Positions 35,938-44,892 of a DNA stretch of 64,000 nt are shown one piece after another (positions within the stretch are counted from its first letter, which is position 1; every line of letters starts with the position of its first letter). The notes below the pieces were generated by a model. It worked only from the letters and a program-made list of their open reading frames with translations. It had not been told where the DNA came from and made no database searches. The position numbers were made by a program, and so were the translations under genes. Source of the DNA: Methylosinus sp. LW4 (GTDB taxonomy: Bacteria > Pseudomonadota > Alphaproteobacteria > Rhizobiales > Beijerinckiaceae); the NCBI RefSeq assembly GCF_000379125.1, contig NZ_KB900626.1, positions 803,167-867,166 of the forward strand. The letters run 5' to 3'.

Positions 35938-36528
35938 ATGGCGCAAAAGCACCACATCACCGTCGCCGATCTTCTTCCGCCGGACGAATATGCGAAGATC
36001 CGCGTCGAGAGCCGCCGCCGCATCGCCGCGCGCAAGCGCAGTCGCCGCGTCGAGGTCGGGCCTTTCGTGACCTTTTATTTCGAGGATTTCGAGACGATCT
36101 GGCTGCAGATCCAGGAGATGATCCACATAGAGAAGGGGACGCTCGAGCAGGCGCCGAGCGAGATCGCCGCCTATGCGCCGCTGATCCCCAAGGGCCGCGA
36201 ATTGGTCGCCACTTTCATGATCGAGATCGATGATCCGCTGCGCAGAAAGCGCGTGCTGGACACGCTGGGCGCGATAGAGGAGACCGCCTTCATCGAATTG
36301 GGCGGCGAGCGCATCGCCGGCGTCGCCGAGGCGGACCAGGACCGCACCAGGGAGGACGGCAAGGCCTCCGCCGTGCAATTCGTGCATTTCCCCTTCACCG
36401 ACGTGCAGGTCGCGGCTTTTCGCGAGCCGGGAGCGCGCGCGCTGATCGGCTTCACCCATCAGAATTACGGGCATATCGCAGTGATGCCGGAGGCGGTGCG
36501 GGCGGAGCTGTCGGGCGATTTCGACTGA
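35938..36528 (+). CDS. DUF3501 family protein
   Basis: 196 residues. ITVADLLPPDEYAKIRVESRRRIAARKRSRRVEVGPFVTFYFEDFETIWLQIQEMIHIEKG is the family's N-terminal signature, and the protein ends HINYGHIA-like (TFTHQNYGHIAVMPEAVRAEL). No catalytic motif is known. Typically encoded together with rubrerythrin and the GlpC/HdrD-like protein, as here, which points to oxidative-stress or electron-transfer work. GGAG precedes ATG 35938. Confidence 0.88.
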   Translation: MAQKHHITVADLLPPDEYAKIRVESRRRIAARKRSRRVEVGPFVTFYFEDFETIWLQIQEMIHIEKGTLEQAPSEIAAYAPLIPKGRELVATFMIEIDDPLRRKRVLDTLGAIEETAFIELGGERIAGVAEADQDRTREDGKASAVQFVHFPFTDVQVAAFREPGARALIGFTHQNYGHIAVMPEAVRAELSGDFD

Positions 36529-36618
36529 CGGCTGCGCGAGTCGTGGCTTTGGCCACATCCTTTCGGAAGCGCGTCTCGTAAATCTTCGTCCATCGCAATG
36601 GCGAGCAAGGGGACGAAA

Positions 36619-36957
36619 ATGAACGAGATCATGACCTATCAGCAATGGATGACGCGCACCTATATTTTCGGCGCGAAAAGGAGCGCCGAGCTCAGGGCCG
36701 TCGACAACGCGCTTCTCGGCTATCATGTCAACGGCACGAGCCAATCGCTGCTCCTTCTCGAGAGCAAATTCGATGCGTTCGTCGTCAAGAAAGCCCAAAT
36801 GAGAGGCCGCTTTGTGACGGGCTATGACTATGACGGGCTCACCAAGCGAGACGGTCGAAAGATCGACGGAGTCGGACCCGTGACGGAGCTCGGCAGACAG
36901 ATCAGGCTCCATGAGCATTCGTCCGCTCACAAATTCGCGGTCTCGAGCCTCCTGTGA
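36619..36957 (+). CDS. hypothetical protein
   Basis: 112 residues. No signal peptide or membrane segment. NEIMTYQQWMTRTYIFGAKRSAELRAVDNALLGYH and SLLLLESKFDAFVVKKAQ are the most ordered-looking parts. AAGGGG six bases before ATG 36619 supports that start over ATG 36598. Codon use is mixed. I do not recognise a family. Confidence 0.55.
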   Translation: MNEIMTYQQWMTRTYIFGAKRSAELRAVDNALLGYHVNGTSQSLLLLESKFDAFVVKKAQMRGRFVTGYDYDGLTKRDGRKIDGVGPVTELGRQIRLHEHSSAHKFAVSSLL

Positions 36958-37108
36958 GATATCACCGATTCATTCGCCTGCCTCGCTGATTTTTCAGTAT
37001 TTTAACCCTTGGAGCAGTCCCGTCGGCCTTCGACCCTCTGGCCTTATCGGTCGAATGACCTTAAAGGGCGTGGCGACATTCGCCACTCCCTTCCAGCGAG
37101 TTCGAGAC

Positions 37109-38707
37109 TTGACCACCTCCCAGCCGAGCGACCCCGTCTCGCGGCGGCGCACCTTCGCCATCATTTCCCACCCGGACGCGGGCAAGACCACGCTCACCGA
37201 GAAGCTTCTGCTGTTCGGCGGCGCGATCCAGCTCGCCGGCGCGGTGAAGGCCAAGCGCAACGCCCAGCAGACGCGCTCGGACTGGATGAGCATAGAGCGC
37301 GAGCGCGGCATTTCCGTCGTCACCTCGGTGATGACCTTCGAATATGGCGATTGCGTCTTCAACCTGCTCGACACGCCGGGCCATGAGGACTTTTCGGAGG
37401 ACACCTATCGCACGCTCTCCGCCGTGGATGCGGCGGTGATGGTGATCGACGCCGCCAAGGGCATAGAAGCGCGCACGCGCAAGCTGTTCGAAGTGTGCCG
37501 GCTGCGCGATATTCCGATCGTCACCTTCATCAACAAGCTCGATCGCGAGGGGCGCGATCCTTTCTCGCTGCTCGACGAGATCGAGAAGACGCTGGCGCTC
37601 GACACGGCGCCGGTGACTTGGCCGATCGGCTCCGGCCGCAGCTTCGCCGGCACCTACTGCTTCGCGACGAAATCCGTGCGCAAGATCGACGCCGACACCG
37701 AGCCGATGGTGGTCTCCGGCCTCGACGATCCGGCGCTGCTCGCGCTGCTGCCGGCGCATGAGGCGGACGCTTGGCTGGAAGAGGCCATGCTCGCCGAGGA
37801 GGGCTGCAAGACGTTCGAGCTCGCGGCGTTTCGCGAGGGGCATTTGACGCCGGTCTTCTTCGGCAGCGCTCTGCGCAATTTCGGCGTGCGCGATCTCATC
37901 GACGCAATGGCCGAATATGCGCCCTCGCCGCGCGGGCAGGACGCCGACAAGCGCCATGTCGAGGCCAAGGAGCCGAAGATGGCCGGCTTCGTGTTCAAGA
38001 TTCAGGCGAATATGGACCCCAACCATCGCGACCGCATCGCCTTCATGCGCGTCTGCTCGGGCAAGCTCTCGCGCGGCATGAAGGCGAAGATCGTGCGCAC
38101 GGGCAAAACCATCTCGCTCAATGCGCCGCAATTCTTCTTCGCGCGCGACCGCTCCATCGCCGATGAAGCCTATGCGGGCGATGTGGTGGGCATTCCCAAT
38201 CATGGTATTTTGCGCATCGGCGACACGCTCACCGAGGGCGAGGAGATTTCCTTCCGCGGCGTGCCGAGCTTCGCGCCGGAAATTCTGCGCCGCATCGTCA
38301 TCTCCGACGCCATGAAGGCCAAGAAGCTGCGCGAGGCGTTGCGCCAGCTGGCGGAGGAGGGCGTGGTGCAGCTCTTCCTGCCCAATGACGGCTCCGGCGC
38401 GCTGGTCGGCGTCGTCGGCGCGCTACAGCTCGACGTGCTGGCGACGCGGCTCGAGGCCGAATATGGGCTGGAGACGAAATACGAGACCTCGCGCTTCGGC
38501 ATATGCCGCTGGATCACCTCTCAGGACCCGATCGCGCTGAAGAGCTTCATCGACTCGCACGGCTCCTCGATGGCGGAGGACATAGACGGCGCGCCCGTGT
38601 TCATGTCGTCGAGCGAGTTCCAGCTTCGCTATGACGCGGAGCGGCATTCGTCCATCGTGTTCTCGGATGTGAAGGATTATCAGAAGAGCGGGGCGGGGAA
38701 GGGGTGA
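37109..38707 (+). CDS. prfC: peptide chain release factor 3
   Basis: 532 residues from TTG 37109, close to the usual 529. GTPase recycling RF1/RF2. RRRTFAIISHPDAGKTTLTEKLLLFGG is the RF3 G1 region, with RSDWMSIERERGISV, DTPGHEDF and FINKLDREGRDP, then a translation-factor beta-barrel and the C-terminal RF3 domain (CRWITSQDP). An ATG at 37055 would add 18 residues of unlikely sequence with no ribosome site. The TTG start also lacks a strong site, so the start is uncertain by 18 codons. Confidence 0.93.
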   Translation: MTTSQPSDPVSRRRTFAIISHPDAGKTTLTEKLLLFGGAIQLAGAVKAKRNAQQTRSDWMSIERERGISVVTSVMTFEYGDCVFNLLDTPGHEDFSEDTYRTLSAVDAAVMVIDAAKGIEARTRKLFEVCRLRDIPIVTFINKLDREGRDPFSLLDEIEKTLALDTAPVTWPIGSGRSFAGTYCFATKSVRKIDADTEPMVVSGLDDPALLALLPAHEADAWLEEAMLAEEGCKTFELAAFREGHLTPVFFGSALRNFGVRDLIDAMAEYAPSPRGQDADKRHVEAKEPKMAGFVFKIQANMDPNHRDRIAFMRVCSGKLSRGMKAKIVRTGKTISLNAPQFFFARDRSIADEAYAGDVVGIPNHGILRIGDTLTEGEEISFRGVPSFAPEILRRIVISDAMKAKKLREALRQLAEEGVVQLFLPNDGSGALVGVVGALQLDVLATRLEAEYGLETKYETSRFGICRWITSQDPIALKSFIDSHGSSMAEDIDGAPVFMSSSEFQLRYDAERHSSIVFSDVKDYQKSGAGKG

Positions 38708-38764
38708 GCGGCTCGCTGTCGCCTGTGGCGCGATCGTGTTACAGTTTTCGCGAGGAGAGCGCGG

Positions 38765-39046
38765 ATGGCGAATGTCGAAAAGCGGAGCTTCAGCCTGCCG
38801 ACCGAGAATTTGGCCTTCATCGAGGCGAAGGTCTCCGCCGGAGACTATGCTTCGGAGAGCGATGTGATCCGCGCGGCGCTTTCCGCCTTGCAGGAGCGGG
38901 ACGCCGCCGTCGAGCGATGGCTACGGGAAGACGTCGCGCCCGTTTATGACGCCATGCGCGCCGAGCCGGACCGCGCCGTCTCTATCGACTCGGTATTCGA
39001 CGAGGTGCGGGCGCGTCACGCGTTTCGATCGAAGGATCGCGGTTGA
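38765..39046 (+). CDS. ParD-family antitoxin, second locus
   Basis: 93 residues. Ribbon-helix-helix part KRSFSLPTENLAFIEAKVSAGDYASESDVIRAALSALQERD, then a charged toxin-binding tail. GAGGAGAG lies before ATG 38765. Its stop overlaps the toxin's TTG start. It is only weakly similar to the antitoxin at 13615, so the two loci are independent. Confidence 0.87.
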   Translation: MANVEKRSFSLPTENLAFIEAKVSAGDYASESDVIRAALSALQERDAAVERWLREDVAPVYDAMRAEPDRAVSIDSVFDEVRARHAFRSKDRG

Positions 39047-39333
39047 GACGGCGAGCGATCGTTTTCTCGCCAGAAGCGCGCGACGACATTCTGCAGATTT
39101 ACGATTGGATAGAAGAGAGGGCCGGCTCGGACGTCGCGCTCGCCTATATCGGCCGGCTCGAAACCTATTGCCGGGCGTCCGAAAGAGGGCGTCGCAGAGA
39201 TGATCTGCGGCCTGGGCTTCGTGCGGTCGGTTTCGAGCGGCGCGTGACGATCGCCTTTTTCGTCGAGGAAGAGCGCGTCACTATCCTTCGCCTGTTCTAC
39301 GGCGGCAAGGACTGGGAGGCCGCTCTGGCCTGA
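39043..39333 (+). CDS. ParE-family toxin, second locus
   Basis: 96 residues. TTG start overlapping the antitoxin stop (TTGA). RRAIVFSPEARDDILQIYDWIEERAGSDVALAYIGRLETYC is a typical ParE opening, with RPGLRAVGFERRVTIAFFVEEERVTILRLFYGGKDWEAAL at the end. The frame is complete. Confidence 0.87.
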   Translation: MRRRAIVFSPEARDDILQIYDWIEERAGSDVALAYIGRLETYCRASERGRRRDDLRPGLRAVGFERRVTIAFFVEEERVTILRLFYGGKDWEAALA

Positions 39334-39415
39334 CGATCCTCGCCACGGCCAAGCGAGACAATCCGTTCGCCTTCGCCTATGCTGCCCGATCGCAAGAGCA
39401 AAGGAGCACCGACCC

Positions 39416-39799
39416 ATGTCCGAGGCGTCGTCCGGCCTCAATCTCGATCCGATCGGAGAGGATTTCATTCTGAGCCGGAAAGGCGACGATGGCGTGACGG
39501 CCAAAATCGTCCTCACCGCCGCCGATATTCTCGACTTGACCCGCTCCGCCCTGGCGCTGCGCGAGAAGGGCCTCGCTCAGCGGCAGCCGGCCAGCGGCGA
39601 GGTCGAGGCGGTGCTGGCGACGCCGGTGGAGTCGATCGCGCTGCACCGGGAGATGCTCGGCGACAATCTTCTGCTCACCCTCGTCTCGCCGGACGGCAAT
39701 CGGCTCGCCTTCGCGCTTCCCTCGGCGGTCGCGGGCGATCTCGTTGAACGGCTCTTGGCCGTTCTCGCGACGCAGACCGCCGCGCCGGCGCGGCAATGA
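39416..39799 (+). CDS. hypothetical protein
   Basis: 127 residues, no membrane segment. DFILSRKGDDGVTAKIVLTAADILDLTRSALALREK and LLLTLVSPDGNRLAFALPSAVAGDLVERLL suggest an alpha/beta fold. AAGGAG lies before ATG 39416. Base composition matches its neighbours. It converges with the secreted protein gene at 39809. No family recognised. Confidence 0.65.
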   Translation: MSEASSGLNLDPIGEDFILSRKGDDGVTAKIVLTAADILDLTRSALALREKGLAQRQPASGEVEAVLATPVESIALHREMLGDNLLLTLVSPDGNRLAFALPSAVAGDLVERLLAVLATQTAAPARQ

Positions 39800-39808
39800 G
39801 CCGGCGCG

Positions 39809-40135
39809 TCAGGGCGAGACGCGATATTCCTCGGTGAGATCGCCGCGGATCAGCGTGACGATCTTCTCCGTTCCCGAGCGGAGCCAGCGCGCGTGGCAGA
39901 TTTTCGGCCCGCACAGAACCTCGGGGAAGCGATAGAGCGGCTTGCCGGAGGGGAGCTTGAGGCCGAAGCCGGCGTCCGGCCTCCAGCCCTGCGCGGCGAG
40001 CTGGTCGCGAAACTCCCGATAGAGCGGCAATTGCGAGAATTCGGCGTCCTGCGCGACCGCCGCTCCCGACAGGAGCGCGAGAAGCGAGCCGATGCAGGCG
40101 AGCGTCGCGCGCCGACCGGAGCTGGAGGAATTCAT
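39809..40135 (-). CDS. small secreted protein
   Basis: 108 residues. The signal peptide RRATLACIGSLLALLSGAAVAQ likely cleaves after AVA-Q. The mature part has two cysteines (EVLCGPKICHARW) that could pair in the periplasm. ATG 40135 follows AAGGGG; a frame from 40189 would put 18 residues ahead of the signal peptide. Function unknown. Confidence 0.7.
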   Translation of the reverse strand: MNSSSSGRRATLACIGSLLALLSGAAVAQDAEFSQLPLYREFRDQLAAQGWRPDAGFGLKLPSGKPLYRFPEVLCGPKICHARWLRSGTEKIVTLIRGDLTEEYRVSP

Positions 40136-40241
40136 CTTGGCGAGCCCCTTCTGCTGCGCGGGCGAACGGGCCGGCGCCGCAGGCTTCATCGCATGATCGC
40201 GCAGCTCTGAAAAGTTCGACGCGACTTTCGTGACAAAGATG

Positions 40242-40271
40242 AAAACGGCCCCGCTCGCGCGGGGCCGTTTT
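40242..40271. terminator. strong bidirectional terminator
   Basis: A perfect 13-bp stem, 40242-40254 with 40259-40271, has AAAA on one side and TTTT on the other. It ends the phosphoesterase gene on the minus strand, 18 bp past its stop. Confidence 0.88.
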
Positions 40272-40288
40272 CTCGTGCGTGGCGTCGC

Positions 40289-42034
40289 TCAGCGCTCGGC
40301 GGCTTCCAGCGCCCGCGCGAGGCTGTGGACCTCCGCGTCGCGGGAGCCGAGCGGGGCGAGATGATGGCGCTCCTCGATCAGCTTCAGGATCGAGGTCGTG
40401 TCGTAATTCACATGATCCACCCCGGAGCGGTCGAAGCGCTTGGAGATCAGCAGCGCCGGAATGCGCGTGCCGGGACCCCAGCGATCATGCGCGCCGCCGC
40501 CGGCGTGATGCTCGCGGCCGTGATGGCGTTCGCCTTCGGCCACTTGCTCGGTCTGATAGGGCGGCGGCGGGACATGGTCCCAGGCGCCGCCGAACTCGTC
40601 ATAAGTGACGATGATGAGCGTCTCGCGCCCGTCGGGGCCGTTGACGATGGAGGCGATCAGATCGACGAGATGCGAGCTGCCATCCGGCTCGCTGGCGTAG
40701 CCGGGATGCTCGTTTTCCGCGCCGATCAGCTTCACGAAGCTGACGGGCTTGAGCCGCCCGGTCTTGGCGAGCTGAACGAACTCGGCCTCGTCGCGCAGAT
40801 GATCGCGGCGCGCCGCCGTGCCCGGCGCATAGGCCTTGAAATAGTTGAATGGCTGATGGTGGAACTGGAACAGCTTGTCCGGGCAGTTCGGAAAGACCGC
40901 CGTCGCCAGCGCGTTCGGATCGGCGCAGTTCGTCCCGGCGCCATTGGTCCAGCCGGGCGCGCCTATGTCGCCATTGGCGTTGGACCAGCCGCCCGAATAC
41001 CAGGCCCAGTCGATCCCGCGCGCGGAGAGGCGATCGCCGATCGTCGGATTTTCCAGCGGCGGCAGACGCTTCGCCTCCGCCGTGCCGGGCGCGTAGGGCT
41101 GATAATAAGGCTGGGTCGTGTTGACCGCGAAATCGCCGCAGACGACAGTCGCCGGCGTCGCCGGACGTCCCGCGGGCGGGGTGCAGGAGGCGGTCAGCTG
41201 CGCGTCCTTGGCGGCGGAGCCGAGCGAGTTGGAATAGAGCGGCGCGCCGGTCGCCATGCCATTGGCGTCGACCACTGAATGGAGGTCGTTCGCGCTGGCG
41301 TCATTCGGCGCATTGGCGAAGACCGGCGTCGCCGCGGCGACGAGCCATTGATGATTGAGGAAGGAGCCGCCGAAGGCCGATTGGAAGAAATGATCGGCGA
41401 TGACGTAATGCGGCGCGCCATGCTTGTGGAGCGCGACATAGATCGGCAGCTTGGTGGTGTCGTAATAGCCCATGGAGAGGCCGGCGGCGTCGCTGCCCGT
41501 CACATAGCGGTTCTGCTTGCCGCCGTTGATCTGGAACTGCTCGCTGTAATAGCGATGCACGAGATCGCGCGTGCAGCCGCCCGTGAGGGCGCCGGCGGCG
41601 TTCTTCGGCACGCCATTCGCAGCGGAGACGCCGGGCGCGGGACAGGTCTTGTCGGTCGAGGCGATATAATCGTCGATCTCGAAGGGCTTGTTCTGGAAGG
41701 CGCTCACAAAGGACGTCGCGCCGGTCGCATCCGTGCAGCTCGTCGCCAAAGGCGAGGGCGAGGCGAGATTCGCATCATTCTGTAGCAGGCAGGAATAGGC
41801 GGTGGTTCCGTCGGCGCGGACCTGCTTGGTGTGCGCGGCGTCGGCGAAGGGCAGTCCCTGCACCGGCTCGCCATTCACCGCGCCCCACAGGCCGAACAGA
41901 TTGTCGAAGCTGTGGTTTTCTTGGTAGATGACGACGATGTGATTGAATTCGTGCAGAGATTCTGAGCTGGCGGGAGTAGCCGACGCCGCGCAGGCGAGGG
42001 CCGCGAGGCCGCCGATCGAGTGCTTCAGGAACAT
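40289..42034 (-). CDS. secreted phosphoesterase (acid phosphatase/phospholipase C family)
   Basis: 581 residues. A signal peptide (KHSIGGLAALACAASATPAS) leads to the periplasm or outside. Family motifs in order: IVVIYQENHSFDNLFG, HFFQSAFGGSFLNHQWL, VTYDEFGGAWDHVPPPP, GTRIPALLIS and DHVNYDTTSILKLIEERH. These carry the metal and active-site residues of the AcpA/PLC phosphoesterase family (PF04185). Several cysteines could form disulfides. Phosphate release from organic phosphate is likely, but AcpA and PLC activities cannot be told apart by sequence reading. Confidence 0.9.
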   Translation of the reverse strand: MFLKHSIGGLAALACAASATPASSESLHEFNHIVVIYQENHSFDNLFGLWGAVNGEPVQGLPFADAAHTKQVRADGTTAYSCLLQNDANLASPSPLATSCTDATGATSFVSAFQNKPFEIDDYIASTDKTCPAPGVSAANGVPKNAAGALTGGCTRDLVHRYYSEQFQINGGKQNRYVTGSDAAGLSMGYYDTTKLPIYVALHKHGAPHYVIADHFFQSAFGGSFLNHQWLVAAATPVFANAPNDASANDLHSVVDANGMATGAPLYSNSLGSAAKDAQLTASCTPPAGRPATPATVVCGDFAVNTTQPYYQPYAPGTAEAKRLPPLENPTIGDRLSARGIDWAWYSGGWSNANGDIGAPGWTNGAGTNCADPNALATAVFPNCPDKLFQFHHQPFNYFKAYAPGTAARRDHLRDEAEFVQLAKTGRLKPVSFVKLIGAENEHPGYASEPDGSSHLVDLIASIVNGPDGRETLIIVTYDEFGGAWDHVPPPPYQTEQVAEGERHHGREHHAGGGAHDRWGPGTRIPALLISKRFDRSGVDHVNYDTTSILKLIEERHHLAPLGSRDAEVHSLARALEAAER

Positions 42035-42300
42035 TTTGTAGCCCCCTTATATTGGCGGGGCGGACGCTAGCGACGCAAAATATCGGGCCTGTGACAGTCG
42101 CGGCGACGCTTCGATCGCCTGCGACGCCCCAGAAAGCGGAGCGAATTGGCCGGCGCCGCGACAAACTCCGTCTCCGCGTCGGTTGCGCCTCTTTTCGTCC
42201 CTGCGAGAGCGTGATAAGCGAACCCTCACACCGATGCGCGAGCGCGCATTCTGCGGCCGGATTTCGATCGGCCGGAAGAGTTTTGCGCTGAAAACGGGAG

Positions 42301-42398
42301 CTCGAGGCCGTTTCGGGGTCGCCGTTTCCGGCGTCCCCGAGCGAAACCTCGCTTCCCGCGAACGGCTCCGCCCGAAGGCGCGGGCGAGCCGGGAGCCG
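42301..42398 (+). promoter_or_regulatory. two consecutive stem-loops in the glyA upstream region
   Basis: The 403-bp gap before glyA has no credible gene. Stem 1: cggggtcgccg (42314-42324) with cggcgtccccg (42329-42339), one T-T mismatch and a tttc loop, extended outward by gttt/aaac and gagg/cctc across small bulges. Stem 2: cggctccgcccg (42363-42374) with cgggc (42381-42385) and ggagccg (42392-42398). These lie 40-137 bp before the glyA ATG and could form a leader RNA. They do not match the glycine, ZTP or tetrahydrofolate riboswitch consensus elements I know. Confidence 0.5.
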
Positions 42399-42437
42399 CC
42401 GTCACTTGCCGCGCCTTGTCTCGATAGAGGATGCTAA

Positions 42438-43712
42438 ATGAGCCAATCCGCTTTCTTCACTGCCTCGCTCGCCGATTCGGACCCTGATCTCGCCAAGGCC
42501 GTCGGCCTCGAGCTCGGCCGTCAGCGCGACGAGATCGAGCTCATCGCCTCCGAGAACATCGTGTCCAAGGCGGTTCTGGAAGCGCAGGGCTCCGTCCTCA
42601 CCAACAAATATGCCGAAGGCTATCCGGGCAAGCGCTATTACGGCGGCTGCCAATTCGTCGACATCGCCGAAAATCTGGCGATCGAGCGCGCCAAGCAGCT
42701 GTTCGGCGCCGGCTTCGCCAATGTGCAGCCGAACTCCGGCAGCCAGGCCAATCAGTCGGTGTTCCTCGCGCTGGCGACGCCCGGCGATACGTTCTTGGGC
42801 CTCGATCTCGCCGCTGGCGGCCATCTGACCCACGGCTCGCCGGTCAATCTCTCCGGCAAATGGTTCAAGCCCGTTCCCTATACGGTGCGCAAGGACGATC
42901 AGCGCATCGACATGGAGCAGGTCGCCGCTCTCGCCGCCGAGCACAAGCCGAAGATCATCATCGCGGGCGGCTCCGGCTATTCGCGCATTTGGGACTTCGA
43001 GGCCTTCCGCAAGATCGCGGATAGCGTCGGAGCCTATTTCATGGTCGATATGGCGCATTTTGCCGGTCTGGTGGCTGCGGGCCTGCATCCGTCGCCCTTC
43101 CCGCACGCCCATGTCGTCACCACCACCACGCATAAGACGCTGCGCGGCCCGCGCGGCGGCATGGTGCTGACCAATGACGAAGAGATCGCCAAGAAGATCA
43201 ATTCGGCAGTCTTCCCCGGCCTGCAGGGCGGCCCGCTGATGCATGTCATCGCCGGCAAGGCGGCGGCCTTCGGCGAGGCGCTGAAGCCGGAGTTCAAGGC
43301 CTATCAGCAGCAGGTCAAGGACAACGCCCAGACTCTGGCGCAGACGCTGGTCGACGCCGGCCTCGCCATCGTCTCCGGCGGCACCGACAATCATCTGATG
43401 CTCGTCGACCTGCGTCCGAAGAAGCTGACCGGCAAGGCGGCGGAAGCGGCGCTCGGCCGCGCCCACATCACCTGCAACAAGAACGGCATCCCCTTCGACC
43501 CGGAGAAGCCCTTCGTCACCTCCGGCATCCGCCTCGGCTCGCCGGCCGCCACCTCGCGCGGCTTCGGCACGGCCGAGTTCAAGACGGTCGGCGGCTATAT
43601 CGTCGAGGTGCTGGACGGTCTCGCCGCCAAGGGCGAGGCGGACAACGCCGCGACCGAAGCCGCGGTGAAGGAGAAGGTCCACGCGTTGACGGCGAAGTTC
43701 CCGATCTATTGA
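42438..43712 (+). CDS. glyA: serine hydroxymethyltransferase
   Basis: 424 residues. Interconverts serine and glycine with tetrahydrofolate, and is a key one-carbon enzyme (in serine-cycle methylotrophs also an assimilation step). [39 protein letters not shown], the PLP-lysine region [19 protein letters not shown] and [18 protein letters not shown] are diagnostic. AGAGGA precedes ATG 42438. A palindromic terminator-like repeat follows. Confidence 0.97.
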   Translation: MSQSAFFTASLADSDPDLAKAVGLELGRQRDEIELIASENIVSKAVLEAQGSVLTNKYAEGYPGKRYYGGCQFVDIAENLAIERAKQLFGAGFANVQPNSGSQANQSVFLALATPGDTFLGLDLAAGGHLTHGSPVNLSGKWFKPVPYTVRKDDQRIDMEQVAALAAEHKPKIIIAGGSGYSRIWDFEAFRKIADSVGAYFMVDMAHFAGLVAAGLHPSPFPHAHVVTTTTHKTLRGPRGGMVLTNDEEIAKKINSAVFPGLQGGPLMHVIAGKAAAFGEALKPEFKAYQQQVKDNAQTLAQTLVDAGLAIVSGGTDNHLMLVDLRPKKLTGKAAEAALGRAHITCNKNGIPFDPEKPFVTSGIRLGSPAATSRGFGTAEFKTVGGYIVEVLDGLAAKGEADNAATEAAVKEKVHALTAKFPIY

Positions 43713-43721
43713 TCGGATGAT

Positions 43722-43753
43722 GTCCCCCTCCTTCCAATTGGGAGGAGGGGGAC
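43722..43753 (+). terminator. palindrome after glyA
   Basis: gtccccctcc (43722-43731) pairs with ggagggggac (43744-43753) with a ccaattgg centre. Lies 10 bp after the glyA stop. By composition it belongs to the dispersed palindrome family; no T-run. Confidence 0.5.
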
Positions 43754-43775
43754 GCATAAATAGGATTTGGTGAGC

Positions 43776-44354
43776 ATGTCGGAAGCGAAAGTGTTCGGAC
43801 GGACGACGCTGGGTCTTTTTGACTTTCTCGCTTCACCGGCTGTCATATTTTTTCGCTTTGTTCTCGTGCTCCTTGTTTCGCTCTTGCTGGCATTCGGCCT
43901 ATGGCTTGTCTTGCTAGTCGATGCGATGAAGTTTCTGCGACCGGAAATGGTGGATGCTCCGTTTGACCCGAGCTTGGTTGGCGGTTGGTTTTTCCGTTCC
44001 CCGGCGCCTTGGTTCGCGCTCGGTTCCGTGCTGGTCGCCTTTGCTTCTGCGATTCTGAAAATATATTTTAAATTCAATCGGATGGTCCCGGGGGCTCTCG
44101 ATCGTTATTACGAATTGGATGCGATCTCTATTCTTTCGAGGGACGGCGCCGGGGTCACGAAAATTTGGCCATGGTCCAGTCTGAAGGCCGTTAAATTGAC
44201 GAAGAAGAAGCTTGTCTTCCGAGAGCCGAGTTCTGGCCTCATGGCTATCCCTACAAGGGCTTTCTGTTCAGAGGACAGAAAACGGATCGGCGAGTTCGTC
44301 TCGATGCCGCCACTCTCGAAGCAGCTCGAAACCGAGAGCACCGACGCGACATGA
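43776..44354 (+). CDS. hypothetical two-helix membrane protein (YcxB-like)
   Basis: 192 residues. Two membrane segments ([24 protein letters not shown] and [21 protein letters not shown]) precede a PH-like soluble domain ([47 protein letters not shown]). The gene is clearly AT-richer than glyA and nrdR on either side, suggesting later insertion between them. ATG 43776 is chosen; GTG 43770 is possible. YcxB similarity is from layout only. Confidence 0.65.
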   Translation: MSEAKVFGRTTLGLFDFLASPAVIFFRFVLVLLVSLLLAFGLWLVLLVDAMKFLRPEMVDAPFDPSLVGGWFFRSPAPWFALGSVLVAFASAILKIYFKFNRMVPGALDRYYELDAISILSRDGAGVTKIWPWSSLKAVKLTKKKLVFREPSSGLMAIPTRAFCSEDRKRIGEFVSMPPLSKQLETESTDAT

Positions 44355-44382
44355 AAAGTCGGAAGCGACGAAAGCAACACTG

Positions 44383-44892
44383 ATGCGCTGTCCCTATTGC
44401 GGCTCGCCCGACACGCAGGTGAAAGACTCCCGGCCGGCCGAGGATTCCTCCTCGATCCGGCGTCGGCGCGTCTGTCCCGGCTGCGGCGGCCGTTTCACCA
44501 CTTTCGAGCGCGTGCAGCTGCGCGAGCTGATCGTGGTGAAGAAATCGGGCCGCCGCGTGCCTTTCGATCGCGACAAGCTGATGCGCTCGCTGGAAATCGC
44601 GCTGCGCAAGCGGCCCATCGATCCCGAGCGCGTCGAGCGCATGGTCAATGGCGTCGTACGCCAGCTCGAGAGTTCCGGCGATACGGAGATCGAGAGCACG
44701 CAGATCGGCGAATTGGTGATCCAGGGCCTCAAAACGCTCGATGACGTAGCCTATGTGCGTTTCGCCTCCGTCTATCGTGACTTTCGCGAGATCGGCGATT
44801 TCCATGCGCTGATCGACGAATTGTCGCATAGCGAGGGCGAGCAGCGCGCGGATACGGTGGTGGACGCCGAAACCGCGCCGGGCGGGAGATGA
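44383..44892 (+). CDS. nrdR: transcriptional repressor NrdR
   Basis: 169 residues. Represses ribonucleotide reductase genes in response to dATP/ATP. Zinc ribbon with cysteines 3, 6, 31 and 34 ([25 protein letters not shown]), then an ATP-cone ([29 protein letters not shown]), and [13 protein letters not shown] 44383; ATGA overlap with ribD. Confidence 0.96.
   Translation: MRCPYCGSPDTQVKDSRPAEDSSSIRRRRVCPGCGGRFTTFERVQLRELIVVKKSGRRVPFDRDKLMRSLEIALRKRPIDPERVERMVNGVVRQLESSGDTEIESTQIGELVIQGLKTLDDVAYVRFASVYRDFREIGDFHALIDELSHSEGEQRADTVVDAETAPGGR

Noticed and set aside
42035..42437. Glycine or ZTP riboswitch upstream of glyA
   Set aside because: Conserved core sequences of those classes are not visible, although two other stem-loops are.
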